From Nitrosomonas sp. Is79A3 (GTDB taxonomy: Bacteria > Pseudomonadota > Gammaproteobacteria > Burkholderiales > Nitrosomonadaceae), in assembly GCF_000219585.1 (NCBI RefSeq), contig NC_015731.1, positions 1,860,001-1,924,000 on the forward strand: DNA of 64,000 bases. The letters are read 5' to 3'. This document shows positions 45,739 to 53,689 of this stretch, piece by piece. The stretch's first letter is position 1; every line of letters starts with the position of its first letter. The translations under genes and the position numbers were made by a program. A model generated the notes under the pieces. That model saw only the letters and a program-made list of their open reading frames with translations, ran no database searches and was not told the DNA's origin.

Positions 45739-46634
45739 TAGAAGTACCCCTCCTGTTTCTTTTTCTCCATGGAACCTGCAGAGTCATGATCGATAAGACG
45801 ACCCTGCCGTTCGGATGTTCTTGCAAGCAGCATTTCCTGAATGATCGCTGTCAGCGAATTCGCTTCGCTCTCAATCGCTCCAGTTAATGGATAGCAGCCC
45901 AGGGTACGGAAACGCACTTTCTTCATCATAGGAACCTCACCTTTCTGCATCGGAAGACGATCGTCATCCACCATAATCAATGTGCCATCACGCTCCACAA
46001 CCGGACGCTCCTTGGCAAAATACAGTGGGACGATGGGAATATTATTCAAGTAAATGTACTGCCAGATATCGAGTTCAGTCCAGTTTGATAACGGAAATAC
46101 CCGAATACTTTCACCTTTATTTTTGCGCGTGTTATATAGCCGCCAGAGTTCAGGGCGCTGCAACTTGGGATCCCATCGATGCTGCGCAGAACGGATTGAA
46201 AAAATACGTTCCTTGGCACGCGACTTTTCCTCGTCCCGGCGCGCACCGCCAAAAGCGACATCAAAACCGAATTTATCAAGCGCCTGCTTTAAACCTTCCG
46301 TCTTCCAGATATCGGTATGAACTGCAGAACCATGGGTAAATGGATTAATTCCTTTTTCAACCCCGTGCGGATTAATGTGAACAATCAGATCAAGTCCGAG
46401 CTTCTTCGCCATGACATCTCGAAATTCAATCATTTCTTTGAATTTCCATGTGGTATCAACATGCAATAACGGGAATGGCGGTTTCGAGGGGTAAAATGCC
46501 TTTACTGCAAGATGCAGCATCACTGCACTATCCTTACCGATAGAATAGAGCATTACCGGGTGCTCGCACTCCGCAACCACCTCCCGCATAATTTGAATAC
46601 TCTCCGCTTCAAGGCGTTGTAAGTGTGTCAACAT
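45738..46634 (-). CDS. cysD: sulfate adenylyltransferase subunit 2
   Basis: About 298 residues, PP-loop ATP pyrophosphatase family. The signature is [20 protein letters not shown] (SxGKDS motif). Conserved [20 protein letters not shown] and [15 protein letters not shown] are typical. It forms the catalytic subunit with CysN. The frame opens at a TTG six bases earlier, but the ATG at 46634 with GGAAG 8-9 bases upstream is preferred. First gene of the cysD-cysNC unit. Confidence 0.95.
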   Translation of the reverse strand: MLTHLQRLEAESIQIMREVVAECEHPVMLYSIGKDSAVMLHLAVKAFYPSKPPFPLLHVDTTWKFKEMIEFRDVMAKKLGLDLIVHINPHGVEKGINPFTHGSAVHTDIWKTEGLKQALDKFGFDVAFGGARRDEEKSRAKERIFSIRSAQHRWDPKLQRPELWRLYNTRKNKGESIRVFPLSNWTELDIWQYIYLNNIPIVPLYFAKERPVVERDGTLIMVDDDRLPMQKGEVPMMKKVRFRTLGCYPLTGAIESEANSLTAIIQEMLLARTSERQGRLIDHDSAGSMEKKKQEGYF

Positions 46635-46749
46635 TGTCAATAGCTTCCTTCAATAGTAAAACGTAGCAGCGTTATATTAATATGACTATGGATCTTCTCT
46701 TATTGCGAAATAAACTATTTTATCCCTGCAATCTTAATTCTTCCCACTC

Positions 46750-46898
46750 TTAGCAGGCCGTGGAGAAACTATCTGCTTTGCCGCTACAGTGTTAAAACAG
46801 ACTCAAAAATGCTCATTTATTAAGCATAAACTGCGCTTTTTTACCTGTTCTTGCCTTGCATCGACTGCCTCGAATACGTCTTTAAACAGCCTGTTAGG
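46750..46898 (-). repeat. dispersed repeat family A, copy 3
   Basis: About 149 bp, same orientation as copy 2, upstream of cysD. Ends tagcaggccgtggagaaact and, on the reverse strand from the right, cctaacaggctgtttaaaga are more diverged than in the other copies. The core (aatgctcatttattaagcat, ccttgcatcgactgcctcga) is clearly the same. Confidence 0.8.
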
Positions 46899-47492
46899 GG
46901 AATATTTACATGCCAGTTTGCATGTATATTTTGGGCAGATTAGATGCGTATGTGATTTAGTTAATTCTAATTATATATATAGTTCTTTTTTTTACTGCTA
47001 TAAAAGAATAAGGAATTCACTGTAGTTTTTAAAGAAATCCTTTAGTTTATTTCAAAAAGTATTGTATATGATACTTGCGATATTATCAGTGAATAAGAGT
47101 TGTTGTCCAAAGCAAATAAACTATGTGTTTAAAGCGAACGCGATGAATATAATTGCCCGGCAACTAATTATGCAAAGAAATGATTGAATCAGATCATAAT
47201 AATAGAGATATAGGTTCATTTTTTTGAATTGAACAGAAATACCACATAGATTCTTTCTATTAATCGCAAAACCTAATATAAAACAACGAGTAAATTACCT
47301 TAAACTCCGAGAAATTAGTTTCTGTCCTCTGTGGAATACAAATAACAAAAAACCTCATTTCAACCGCAAAATAATAACTACATATTGATATTATTAATAA
47401 TTAAAACAGTATGGAAATTCAATCTGACTACTTATAAATGCGTCGTTGTCAGCACGCTCCATTTAATATCGATGTCCAATCAGATAAAGCCA

Positions 47493-47521
47493 TTTATATC
47501 GTCAGCCGAATCAGGTATAAT
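47493..47521 (+). promoter_or_regulatory. promoter of tRNA-Lys
   Basis: Perfect -10 box TATAAT at 47516-47521, 10 bases before the mature tRNA 5' end. A weak -35 (tttata, 47493-47498) lies 17 bases upstream of it. Confidence 0.65.
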
Positions 47522-47531
47522 ATTGCGCTTT

Positions 47532-47607
47532 GGGTCGTTAGCTCAGCCGGTAGAGCAGCGGACTTTTAATCCGTTGGTCGCGCGTTCGAATCGCGCACGG
47601 CCTACCA
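47532..47607 (+). tRNA. tRNA-Lys (anticodon TTT)
   Basis: 76 nt: GGGTCGTTAGCTCAGCCGG at the 5' end, anticodon loop CTTTTAA (TTT), T-arm GCGCGTTCGAATCGCGC, encoded CCA. The acceptor stem GGGTCGT/ACGGCCT has two G-U pairs, including the first pair, which is weaker than usual. Confidence 0.94.
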
Positions 47608-47618
47608 AAATAAATCAA

Positions 47619-47649
47619 GGGGTTAGCTTAATAGGCTAATCCCTTTTTT
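47619..47649 (+). terminator. terminator after tRNA-Lys
   Basis: Stem ggggttagc / gctaatccc with a 7-base loop followed by TTTTTT, 12 bases after the tRNA 3' end. Confidence 0.85.
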
Positions 47650-47797
47650 ATTAGTATGACTAAACGTTTACTATCATACTGTTAGCGATATACTTTTTCG
47701 ATTTTTCCCAGAAATTAAGCGAAGTGGATTGGCGATCAGTTTTGTACCGAGCTTAGACGGAACTCTGATTGTTGATGATATAGATCACAAACAAGAT

Positions 47798-48010
47798 AGC
47801 TATGACAATGCTCCGATGGAGAGCTTATGAGAAATACTTAAAACCGAACTGGGGCATTTTCAAAAATTCAAAACACGGTAGCAGGCAATTCAGGAGATTA
47901 CCGAATATATCGAGATATTTTATAACCGGCAGCACAAGCAGAAACGGCTTGGCTATCTATCGCCAACTGCATTTGCACAGCGATACTATGCACATCTATT
48001 CGCTGTTTAA
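47798..48010 (+). pseudogene. remnant of an IS3-family orfB (C-terminal end)
   Basis: One frame reads SYDNAPMESL-stop-EILKTELGHFQKFKTR-stop-QAIQEITEYIEIFYN and then RQHKQKRLGYLSPTAFAQ before TAA at 48008. This is the conserved C-terminus of IS3 OrfB (DNAPMESFW..LKTEL....IxEYIEIFYNRxRxxxxLGYLSPxxF) with two in-frame stop codons. The rest of the element is missing. It is unrelated in detail to the IS3 element at 28133. Confidence 0.85.
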
Positions 48011-48117
48011 TCACATCGACTCCTTTTTGAGAGCACACCTCAAACGCCACATTGACTAGTATTGGCTTTTACTAACTTTTAATCAGCAATCAAAATAAAC
48101 TCTAATTTACTGTAGCT

Positions 48118-49248
48118 CTACAAATCAACGATATCCACTATAACCGAAGCCGGTTTGTGAAAACGTTTTGTACTAGGTGAATCGTAATCGATCATCAAGC
48201 GTTTCTTATCAAACAAAGTAATCGCTTCAGCATGATCAGCGCCTGCCTCAACCTGCTTCCAGGTTGAGCCTAGGGATTGTTGCACAAGCACATTTCCTGA
48301 ACGCCAGATGAACTTCTCTTCATCACCTCTCATTTTCCCAAATGCCTTGATCGCTGCTTTCCAGCGGAAAATTAATGGTGGCGAGTCAAGACCTGTAGTT
48401 GGGCCGACAAGAACTAAAAGATCATCACCATCCCAGCACAAATCACGAATCCCATGCCCAGCCAGATCCATAAAATGGCGACGATATTTAAGCCCGGTGG
48501 GGCCAATTTTTGTCAGTTGCAATTGATCGGCTTTCGTATTAGGTGAATCAATCCGCTCCGGCGCTAATTCAAGAACAGTTGCGATTCCTCGCAGCACTGG
48601 CCCGCGCATTCCTACAAGCACTCTTCCATTAGGTGCACATGCTAAGCCCTCAATATCAATGCCATTGTCCTTGCCAGGAATTCCACCATTTTTGTCACAA
48701 AAACGAGTGAATAGCGTGTCGTGTCTAATCTCATCCAGCAGTTCGCTTGTGGTTGCATCACATCTAAGCTGAGCTGCACGTGTGTTGTTATCGTCCGCAC
48801 TCGGAGAAAGTCGGAACTGATTGTTTTTGTTTTTATGCAAGAACAAGCAACCTAGAAAAAATCGATTTGTATCTGGTTTCACTTTACCAAGTAGTTCCAA
48901 ATTTTTCTTTGTATCAAACATTGCATTCGCTTTACCGCGTTTCAGACTATGCGATCCAACCATCCATAAGAGCTGATTCGTATAGTCAAAATCCATCCCT
49001 TCAAGATCAACTTCCACTAGCTGTTTCGTCAGTTCTTTTTGTGGCGAGATTGGCAAATCAAACCAATCACTCAAATTGATCAATTCTTTGAGCTTAAAGC
49101 AAGTGCCATCATCAAATTCTTTAAGTCTGGCTAGATCGCCCCCTTCGTCGCCTGCTGCGAAAATAGAATCCTCTAAACGTACAAACGCAGACAGAGATTT
49201 CGATATTCCTTTCCCTTCTTTCTCAAATTCAAGCTTGATTTTTTTCAT
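48118..49248 (-). CDS. DUF3616 family protein
   Basis: 376 residues with a TGGAG box before the ATG. It resembles the DUF3616 family through the sequence DLEGMDFDYTNQLLWMVGSHS (here SH is the usual GSHS), IDIEGLACAPNGRVLVGMRG and GHGIRDLCWDGDDLLVLVGP, which suggest a beta-propeller. No signal peptide, so probably cytoplasmic. Function unknown. It stands alone on the minus strand between an IS3 remnant and the PEP-CTERM genes. Confidence 0.65.
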   Translation of the reverse strand: MKKIKLEFEKEGKGISKSLSAFVRLEDSIFAAGDEGGDLARLKEFDDGTCFKLKELINLSDWFDLPISPQKELTKQLVEVDLEGMDFDYTNQLLWMVGSHSLKRGKANAMFDTKKNLELLGKVKPDTNRFFLGCLFLHKNKNNQFRLSPSADDNNTRAAQLRCDATTSELLDEIRHDTLFTRFCDKNGGIPGKDNGIDIEGLACAPNGRVLVGMRGPVLRGIATVLELAPERIDSPNTKADQLQLTKIGPTGLKYRRHFMDLAGHGIRDLCWDGDDLLVLVGPTTGLDSPPLIFRWKAAIKAFGKMRGDEEKFIWRSGNVLVQQSLGSTWKQVEAGADHAEAITLFDKKRLMIDYDSPSTKRFHKPASVIVDIVDL

Positions 49249-49981
49249 TAATTCACTCCAAAAAGAATTTACTTAACGAACAAGGCAGCCTTCGCAGCTA
49301 TAATCAAATCTGGTAAATAGAGAATCAAGCGGCATTCTGTTTCTGGTCCCATGTATGTTTAATATCGTTAACGAATTTAACTGCGCTGAAAATGTCTGCT
49401 AACAAGTTATACCCTCTTAACCGGAACCAATTTTTCTGTTAAGGAATCTCTGATTAAGTTGATTACATTCATGGTTCGACAAGCTTACCACGAACGTAAT
49501 CAATATATTACCGTTCATCCTGAGCCTGTCGAAGGACTTAATCAGAGCTTTCTCAAGTTTTCATTAATTTAAAAGGCTATGTAACAGTTAACTGTTAAAT
49601 TTTCCAATTCACTGATGACAAATGATTTTTTGATAACAAAAAAACATATAATCAATTGATTAAAAAATAAATCGTGTTATTTTGCAAGTCATTCTCAACA
49701 ACCAACTGTAACATAGTCATTTAAAAGCCAGTGTTGCTGTCCGGCTTCCATAATTTTTCGTTTTGACAGAGCCATACTCACACCAGAAAAATAAGCATTA
49801 TGCTTATATCAATAAGTTCTTTTCATGTGCAGAATTTTTAGTGCCCATGTTCAGAATAAATAAAGCTTTCATTATTAAAACTCTGGATAGAGGAAACTAA
49901 CTGAGCTTCACATTCAGGTGAGTGCAATTCAAATAGAACATTCGATGTATTTTTACATAATATAACTTATCAGGAGAAAGC
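49249..49981. other. 733-base region before the PEP-CTERM genes
   Basis: It contains a ~100-bp dyad repeat at 49448-49547 and, to its right, AT-rich DNA that should hold the promoter of the PEP-CTERM gene at 49982. No coding region or sigma-54 box was found by eye. Confidence 0.5.
49448..49547. repeat. 100-bp palindromic repeat
   Basis: Outer arms ctctgattaagt / acttaatcagag are perfect inverted copies. Inner arms contain ggttcgacaagcttaccacg and cgttcatcctgagcctgtcg, which pair imperfectly. The gttcgacaagc / gcctgtcgaa motif is a common bacterial intergenic palindrome type. It may be an element end or a mobile hairpin. Confidence 0.7.
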
Positions 49982-50587
49982 ATGAACACACAAACGAAAT
50001 TACTCGCATCTGCCCTAATCTTCGCAGGGTCAGTTTCTACAGCGTCTGCAGCTGCCGTCATAACCGACATTACTGCCAGCGGCGCAGGTTTAGGTTCTTT
50101 TAGCTATACTGATGATGGTTCCAGAAATCTGGATCTGACTAAAGTTTTTGATAGCGTGAATCCAATCGTCTTAACATTTACGGTTGCTCACGATACCGGA
50201 CCGGGCAATCCCTACAACATTACCGAGCATATTACAAATAACACGGGAGTAAATTGGACCGACTTTCATTTTACTATCACCGAGCCAAATCAAGGTAACG
50301 GAGTTGTATTTACCAGCTTCAATAGTTCAACACTTTCTGGCTTCTCACTAGATTCGCCCCCATCGAGCGGCCCTCGTGATCTTAACTTCACAGGTTCGTT
50401 AGTGGATGGCAATGAAGCGCATGCACTCTTCAATATAAGTCCGTTCGATCCCGGTGCTGGAAATACCACTACATTTACTCTGACACAGGTTGCGACAATA
50501 CCAGAACCAGAAACCTATGCCATGTTATTGGCAGGTTTGGGCTTAGTAGGTTTCATGGCACGTCGCAGAAAAGAATCAGCGGTTTAA
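49982..50587 (+). CDS. PEP-CTERM sorting domain protein (secreted)
   Basis: 201 residues with AGGAG 6 bases before the ATG. A signal peptide (about 1-23, ending ASAAA) precedes a Gly/Ser/Thr/Asn-rich extracellular domain. The C-terminus is a textbook PEP-CTERM tail: IPEPETYAMLLAGLGLVGF, then MARRRKESAV. It is predicted to be cut and handled by an exosortase A system; the accessory enzymes are at 5817-9846. Its function is unknown, probably surface or matrix. A UUCG-loop terminator follows 116 bases later, with repeat B between. Confidence 0.85.
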   Translation: MNTQTKLLASALIFAGSVSTASAAAVITDITASGAGLGSFSYTDDGSRNLDLTKVFDSVNPIVLTFTVAHDTGPGNPYNITEHITNNTGVNWTDFHFTITEPNQGNGVVFTSFNSSTLSGFSLDSPPSSGPRDLNFTGSLVDGNEAHALFNISPFDPGAGNTTTFTLTQVATIPEPETYAMLLAGLGLVGFMARRRKESAV

Positions 50588-50588
50588 G

Positions 50589-50683
50589 TTATAGAGTCGG
50601 CCATTAAACAATTCGATTTTTCATAGAAGAGAAGGCCGGAATACGGAGATTCTAGTAAATCTTTTTAATGGCTGGATCAATAG
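50589..50683 (+). repeat. dispersed repeat family B, copy 2
   Basis: About 95 bp directly after the stop of the PEP-CTERM gene, matching the reverse complement of 19165-19259 (ttatagagtcgg at one end, ttttaatggctggatcaata at the other). Non-coding. Confidence 0.8.
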
Positions 50684-50702
50684 ACTAAGATTTGATTCGG
50701 AA

Positions 50703-50724
50703 CGGGAGCTTCGGCTCCCGTTTT
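50703..50724 (+). terminator. Rho-independent terminator after PEP-CTERM gene 1
   Basis: Stem cgggagc / gctcccg with a ttcg tetraloop followed by TTTT. Confidence 0.88.
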
Positions 50725-51009
50725 CGTTGCTTTGATTGCAATAGAGTCACAGACTGTTAATCCGCAGCTCACACTAGGCAAAACCTAATTTTTAAATAAT
50801 ACAGCTATATTAATGGCTTGTATTTTTGTGGTCTCAACCAGGACAAATGACCTAAAAGAAAGTGTCAACATCCTATTCCCCAAAGGGGATTCTAAGCATA
50901 TATTAATGAAATTAATATTTTGTGTGCTTATCTCAAAAATATTATATAGATAGTTAATAGCATTACACGCTATTTATCCTTTACTCTTTTCTTTATAAGG
51001 AAAAATATC

Positions 51010-52071
51010 ATGAAGCAGGTAATAAAAAACAAGAAAATCAAAATTTTCATCAGTATTTCGTGCCTGACTCTCCTAGCCATGGCATCGTCCGCACAAGCTA
51101 TTACCTTCAGCCCTTTCGTTACAAGCACGGATCTAAACACTACACTTGGCAATACCGCGACCATCGGTTTTACTTACGCTGGTGACAAATTTGTCGGTTC
51201 GGTGTATTACGGGGCGAACAATAATCAATTGTACTCGACAGATCTCACCGGTGGCAGCATCGCGAAGTTTGGGTCACCCGTACCCAGCTTCTCCGGTGAG
51301 GTATATGTAAGCAGCTCGCTGGGAATCGGCGGCTATGGTCCACGTGATATCTACGCTGGAGCACAGTTCGAAGGATCAGTTTATCGGTTCGCGAATGATG
51401 GATCGTCGCAAAACTTGTTTGCCTCTGGACTGGTTGGTGGCGTGCGTAGTATTGCGTTTGATCCGTATGGCTTGTACAACAACAATATGATCGTTGCAAC
51501 CACTAGCGGAAACATTTACGAGGTTAGCAATACAGGTGTTCCAACCCTGCTCGCCTCAGTAGGCGAAGATGCGGAAGGGATTAGCTTTGCGCCACAGACC
51601 TTTGGTTCTTATGCTGCAGGCACACTGTTTGTTGCATCTGAAGGCTCAGGTAGCCTGCGCGCGATTACACCAGACGGAACCGTGACGACAGCGATCTCTG
51701 GTTTGTATGGTGCAGAAATGGTGAGTTTCGTACCACTTGATCTCGGTGATAGTGGCAACCCGCTTGAGGGTTTCTATGCCGCTGCTTACCCAAGCGACAT
51801 TCAATTTGCTGCGGCTTCCGAGTTTACAGCCTATAAAGGTGATGCCATTATTACTGGCGAAACCGGTCACCAGGTATGGCAAGTTCATCCGGATGGGAGT
51901 AGCTTTACTGCCAACTTGCTGGGATACTTTCCTGGCCAACCCGAAGACGGTATCTTTGTCACGGCAGATATTCTCAACCCTGTCCCAGAACCCCAAACCT
52001 ACGCAATGTTGCTGACTGGTCTAGGCTTACTGGGTTTCATGGCACGTCGCAGAAAACATTCAGCAGTTTAA
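51010..52071 (+). CDS. PEP-CTERM protein with a propeller-like domain
   Basis: 353 residues. A signal peptide (about 1-35, with a lysine-rich start and ending SSAQA) is followed by repeats of short strands such as GDKFVGSVYYGANNNQLYST, GLVGGVRSIAFDPYGLYNNN and SLRAITPDGTVTTAISGLYG, which suggest a beta-propeller. The tail VPEPQTYAMLLTGLGLLGF with MARRRKHSAV is a PEP-CTERM sorting signal nearly identical to the preceding gene. It has its own 5' region (422 bases) and terminator, so it is separately transcribed. Function unknown. Confidence 0.85.
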   Translation: MKQVIKNKKIKIFISISCLTLLAMASSAQAITFSPFVTSTDLNTTLGNTATIGFTYAGDKFVGSVYYGANNNQLYSTDLTGGSIAKFGSPVPSFSGEVYVSSSLGIGGYGPRDIYAGAQFEGSVYRFANDGSSQNLFASGLVGGVRSIAFDPYGLYNNNMIVATTSGNIYEVSNTGVPTLLASVGEDAEGISFAPQTFGSYAAGTLFVASEGSGSLRAITPDGTVTTAISGLYGAEMVSFVPLDLGDSGNPLEGFYAAAYPSDIQFAAASEFTAYKGDAIITGETGHQVWQVHPDGSSFTANLLGYFPGQPEDGIFVTADILNPVPEPQTYAMLLTGLGLLGFMARRRKHSAV

Positions 52072-52095
52072 ATTTGACTTAGATTTAATCAAGAG

Positions 52096-52120
52096 CGGGG
52101 ACTTTAGGTTCCCGTTTTTT
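52096..52120 (+). terminator. Rho-independent terminator after PEP-CTERM gene 2
   Basis: Stem cggggac / gttcccg (one G-U pair), loop tttag, then a run of T, 24 bases after the stop codon. Confidence 0.85.
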
Positions 52121-52187
52121 TCTTGGGTGGTAAATGCAGTTGTTAAATCAATGTGATGTCAGTTTCATGTAAATAGCGGAGTGAAAG

Positions 52188-52514
52188 TGTACTAACTCGA
52201 TACCAGATTGCCCATATCACTGCAGCATGGCGGCGTAAGATGGATCATCTGGGGTAAACGTAAGTTAGAAGATTCAGGAAAATTCCCCAATGGCGGCTGG
52301 GCACGTATCGATTCCATCAAGATGGAAAAATGGAAACCCTGGCACCCCAGACCTGTATTGATTCCTGCTGAAAGCTTCATGGAAAAAGATCGCGACAAAC
52401 AATCCCATTGGATAACGCCGGCACAGGGGATGGCGATACAAGCGTTACTGGCTGAACGGGATGCTGACAGAGAGTCTATGTGATTACTGAAGAGACGCCA
52501 TCTGAATTGCAGTA
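52188..52514 (+). pseudogene. broken SRAP-like (DUF159-type) gene
   Basis: The main frame 52208-52483 (from a TTG) reads HGGVRWIIWGKRKLE, NGGWARIDSIKMEKWKPW, VLIPAESFMEKD and HWITPAQGMAIQALLAERDA, the pattern of a short protein family related to SOS-associated SRAP proteins. It ends ESM-stop, but a shift by one base at about 52472 gives RVYVITEETPSELQ-stop (52512), the expected ending. The N-terminus (possible CTN at 52188) is in another frame and lacks an ATG. Two lesions make it a likely pseudogene. The family call is tentative. Confidence 0.6.
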
Positions 52515-52524
52515 GGACTACCAG

Positions 52525-53292
52525 CTAACCCAACCCCGGCCAATAGTGGCTATCCGGCAATGGCCGTTTCCCAAAAATCGCCTGCCCAACGCGCACTACT
52601 GTCGCGCCTTCTTCGATTGCCAGTTCATAATCACCTGACATACCCATAGAGAGCTCGTCAAATGATAAGCCAGCCGGCGATTCCTGACGCAGCATGGCTT
52701 GGATTTCGCGCATTTTGATGAAACATTCGCGCACCCGGTCATGATCGGCAGAGAAAATCGCCAGTGTCATGAGACCTTTGATGCGCAGCGATGAGAATTT
52801 GGGCAATTCCATGACAAAAGCGCGCACATCTTCCGGTGCTAGGCCGAATTTGCTGGCTTCGCCGGAGCTGTTCACCTGCACATAGACGTCGATCGCGCGC
52901 CCTTCGTTTTGCAGACGTTTGTCGAGTTCTTCGGCGACTTTTAGGCTGTCGAGTGCTTGGAATTCATTGGCAAAACGTGCCAGATACTTGGCTTTGTTGG
53001 TTTGCAGATGACCAATGATCGACCATTTGATATCTAGGTCCTTCATCACCTCGGATTTTTCACGCGCTTCCTGAATCTTGTTCTCGCCCATTTCGTGGCA
53101 GCCAGCGGCAAAGGCAATGCGCAATCTCTCGGCCGGCACTGTTTTGGTAACCGGCAGGAGCCGCACACTGGCGGGATCACGCCCAATTCGCTGGCAGGTA
53201 TCTACAATGCGTTGCTTAACCATTGCAAGATTGGTTTTAATTTCGTTGAATTGCTGCTCTTCGTTGAGTTCCAAAGTATTCTCCTGATCCAT
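52525..53292 (-). CDS. yggS: YggS/PLPBP family pyridoxal-phosphate homeostasis protein
   Basis: 255 residues, single-domain alanine-racemase-like barrel that binds PLP and helps its homeostasis, with no known enzymatic activity. The PLP lysine is in LLPVTKTVPAERL near residue 50. IGHLQTNKAKYL and MTLAIFSADHD precede the C-terminal FDELSMGMSGDYELAIEEGA and VRVGQAIFGKR. It is the third gene after metG and a DUF4440-like gene on the same strand with gaps of 14 and 5 bases, so probably one operon. Confidence 0.92.
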   Translation of the reverse strand: MDQENTLELNEEQQFNEIKTNLAMVKQRIVDTCQRIGRDPASVRLLPVTKTVPAERLRIAFAAGCHEMGENKIQEAREKSEVMKDLDIKWSIIGHLQTNKAKYLARFANEFQALDSLKVAEELDKRLQNEGRAIDVYVQVNSSGEASKFGLAPEDVRAFVMELPKFSSLRIKGLMTLAIFSADHDRVRECFIKMREIQAMLRQESPAGLSFDELSMGMSGDYELAIEEGATVVRVGQAIFGKRPLPDSHYWPGLG

Positions 53293-53297
53293 TGCGC

Positions 53298-53675
53298 TTA
53301 AGTTTCTAATCGCTTAGTTGCCTGATGAAAAACCATTTTCCAATGATTCCCTTGATGTTGCCAAATCGACGTTCTTATCGACCCCTTGCTGGTGCTGCTC
53401 GGGTCATTGCATTTTTTTGCAAAATAGACAGCCACTATCAAGCCATCCGTTAACGCTTTGATTCTAAAATCCGTTAGCGACCATCGAATAGCGTTATCCT
53501 TATTCAACAGCCAATTGACCACGTCAACTCTTTGACTGATTTTCCCATCGTTGCCGATCTCTTCAAAGTCTGCGGATAACCAGTCATTGATCAGTGCGGG
53601 ATTTGCTCTCCAATTTGTTTGCAATAATTCGAGTTCCCGTTGTTTAATGTGCTCCGCGATGCCTTGCAATTCCAT
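53298..53675 (-). CDS. DUF4440/SnoaL-like protein
   Basis: 125 residues with the NTF2-like pattern: an N-terminal helix (HIKQRELELLQ), LINDWLSADFEEIGNDGKI, and strands FRIKALTDGLIVAVYFA and RTSIWQHQGNHWKMVFHQAT. Such domains serve as small enzymes or ligand-binding proteins; nothing here identifies a substrate. It lies between metG and yggS in a compact group. Confidence 0.65.
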   Translation of the reverse strand: MELQGIAEHIKQRELELLQTNWRANPALINDWLSADFEEIGNDGKISQRVDVVNWLLNKDNAIRWSLTDFRIKALTDGLIVAVYFAKKCNDPSSTSKGSIRTSIWQHQGNHWKMVFHQATKRLET

Positions 53676-53689
53676 ACAAAGGATTCCGG

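Larger units (their letters stand above)
46641..47531. other. 890-base AT-rich region before tRNA-Lys
   Basis: It contains repeat A copy 3 (46750-46898) and the tRNA-Lys promoter at its right end. The rest is very AT-rich with only short frames lacking ribosome-binding sites; I see no gene. Confidence 0.6.

Noticed and set aside
47385..47639. 84-codon frame across tRNA-Lys
   Set aside because: It is a read-through of the tRNA gene, with no start signal.
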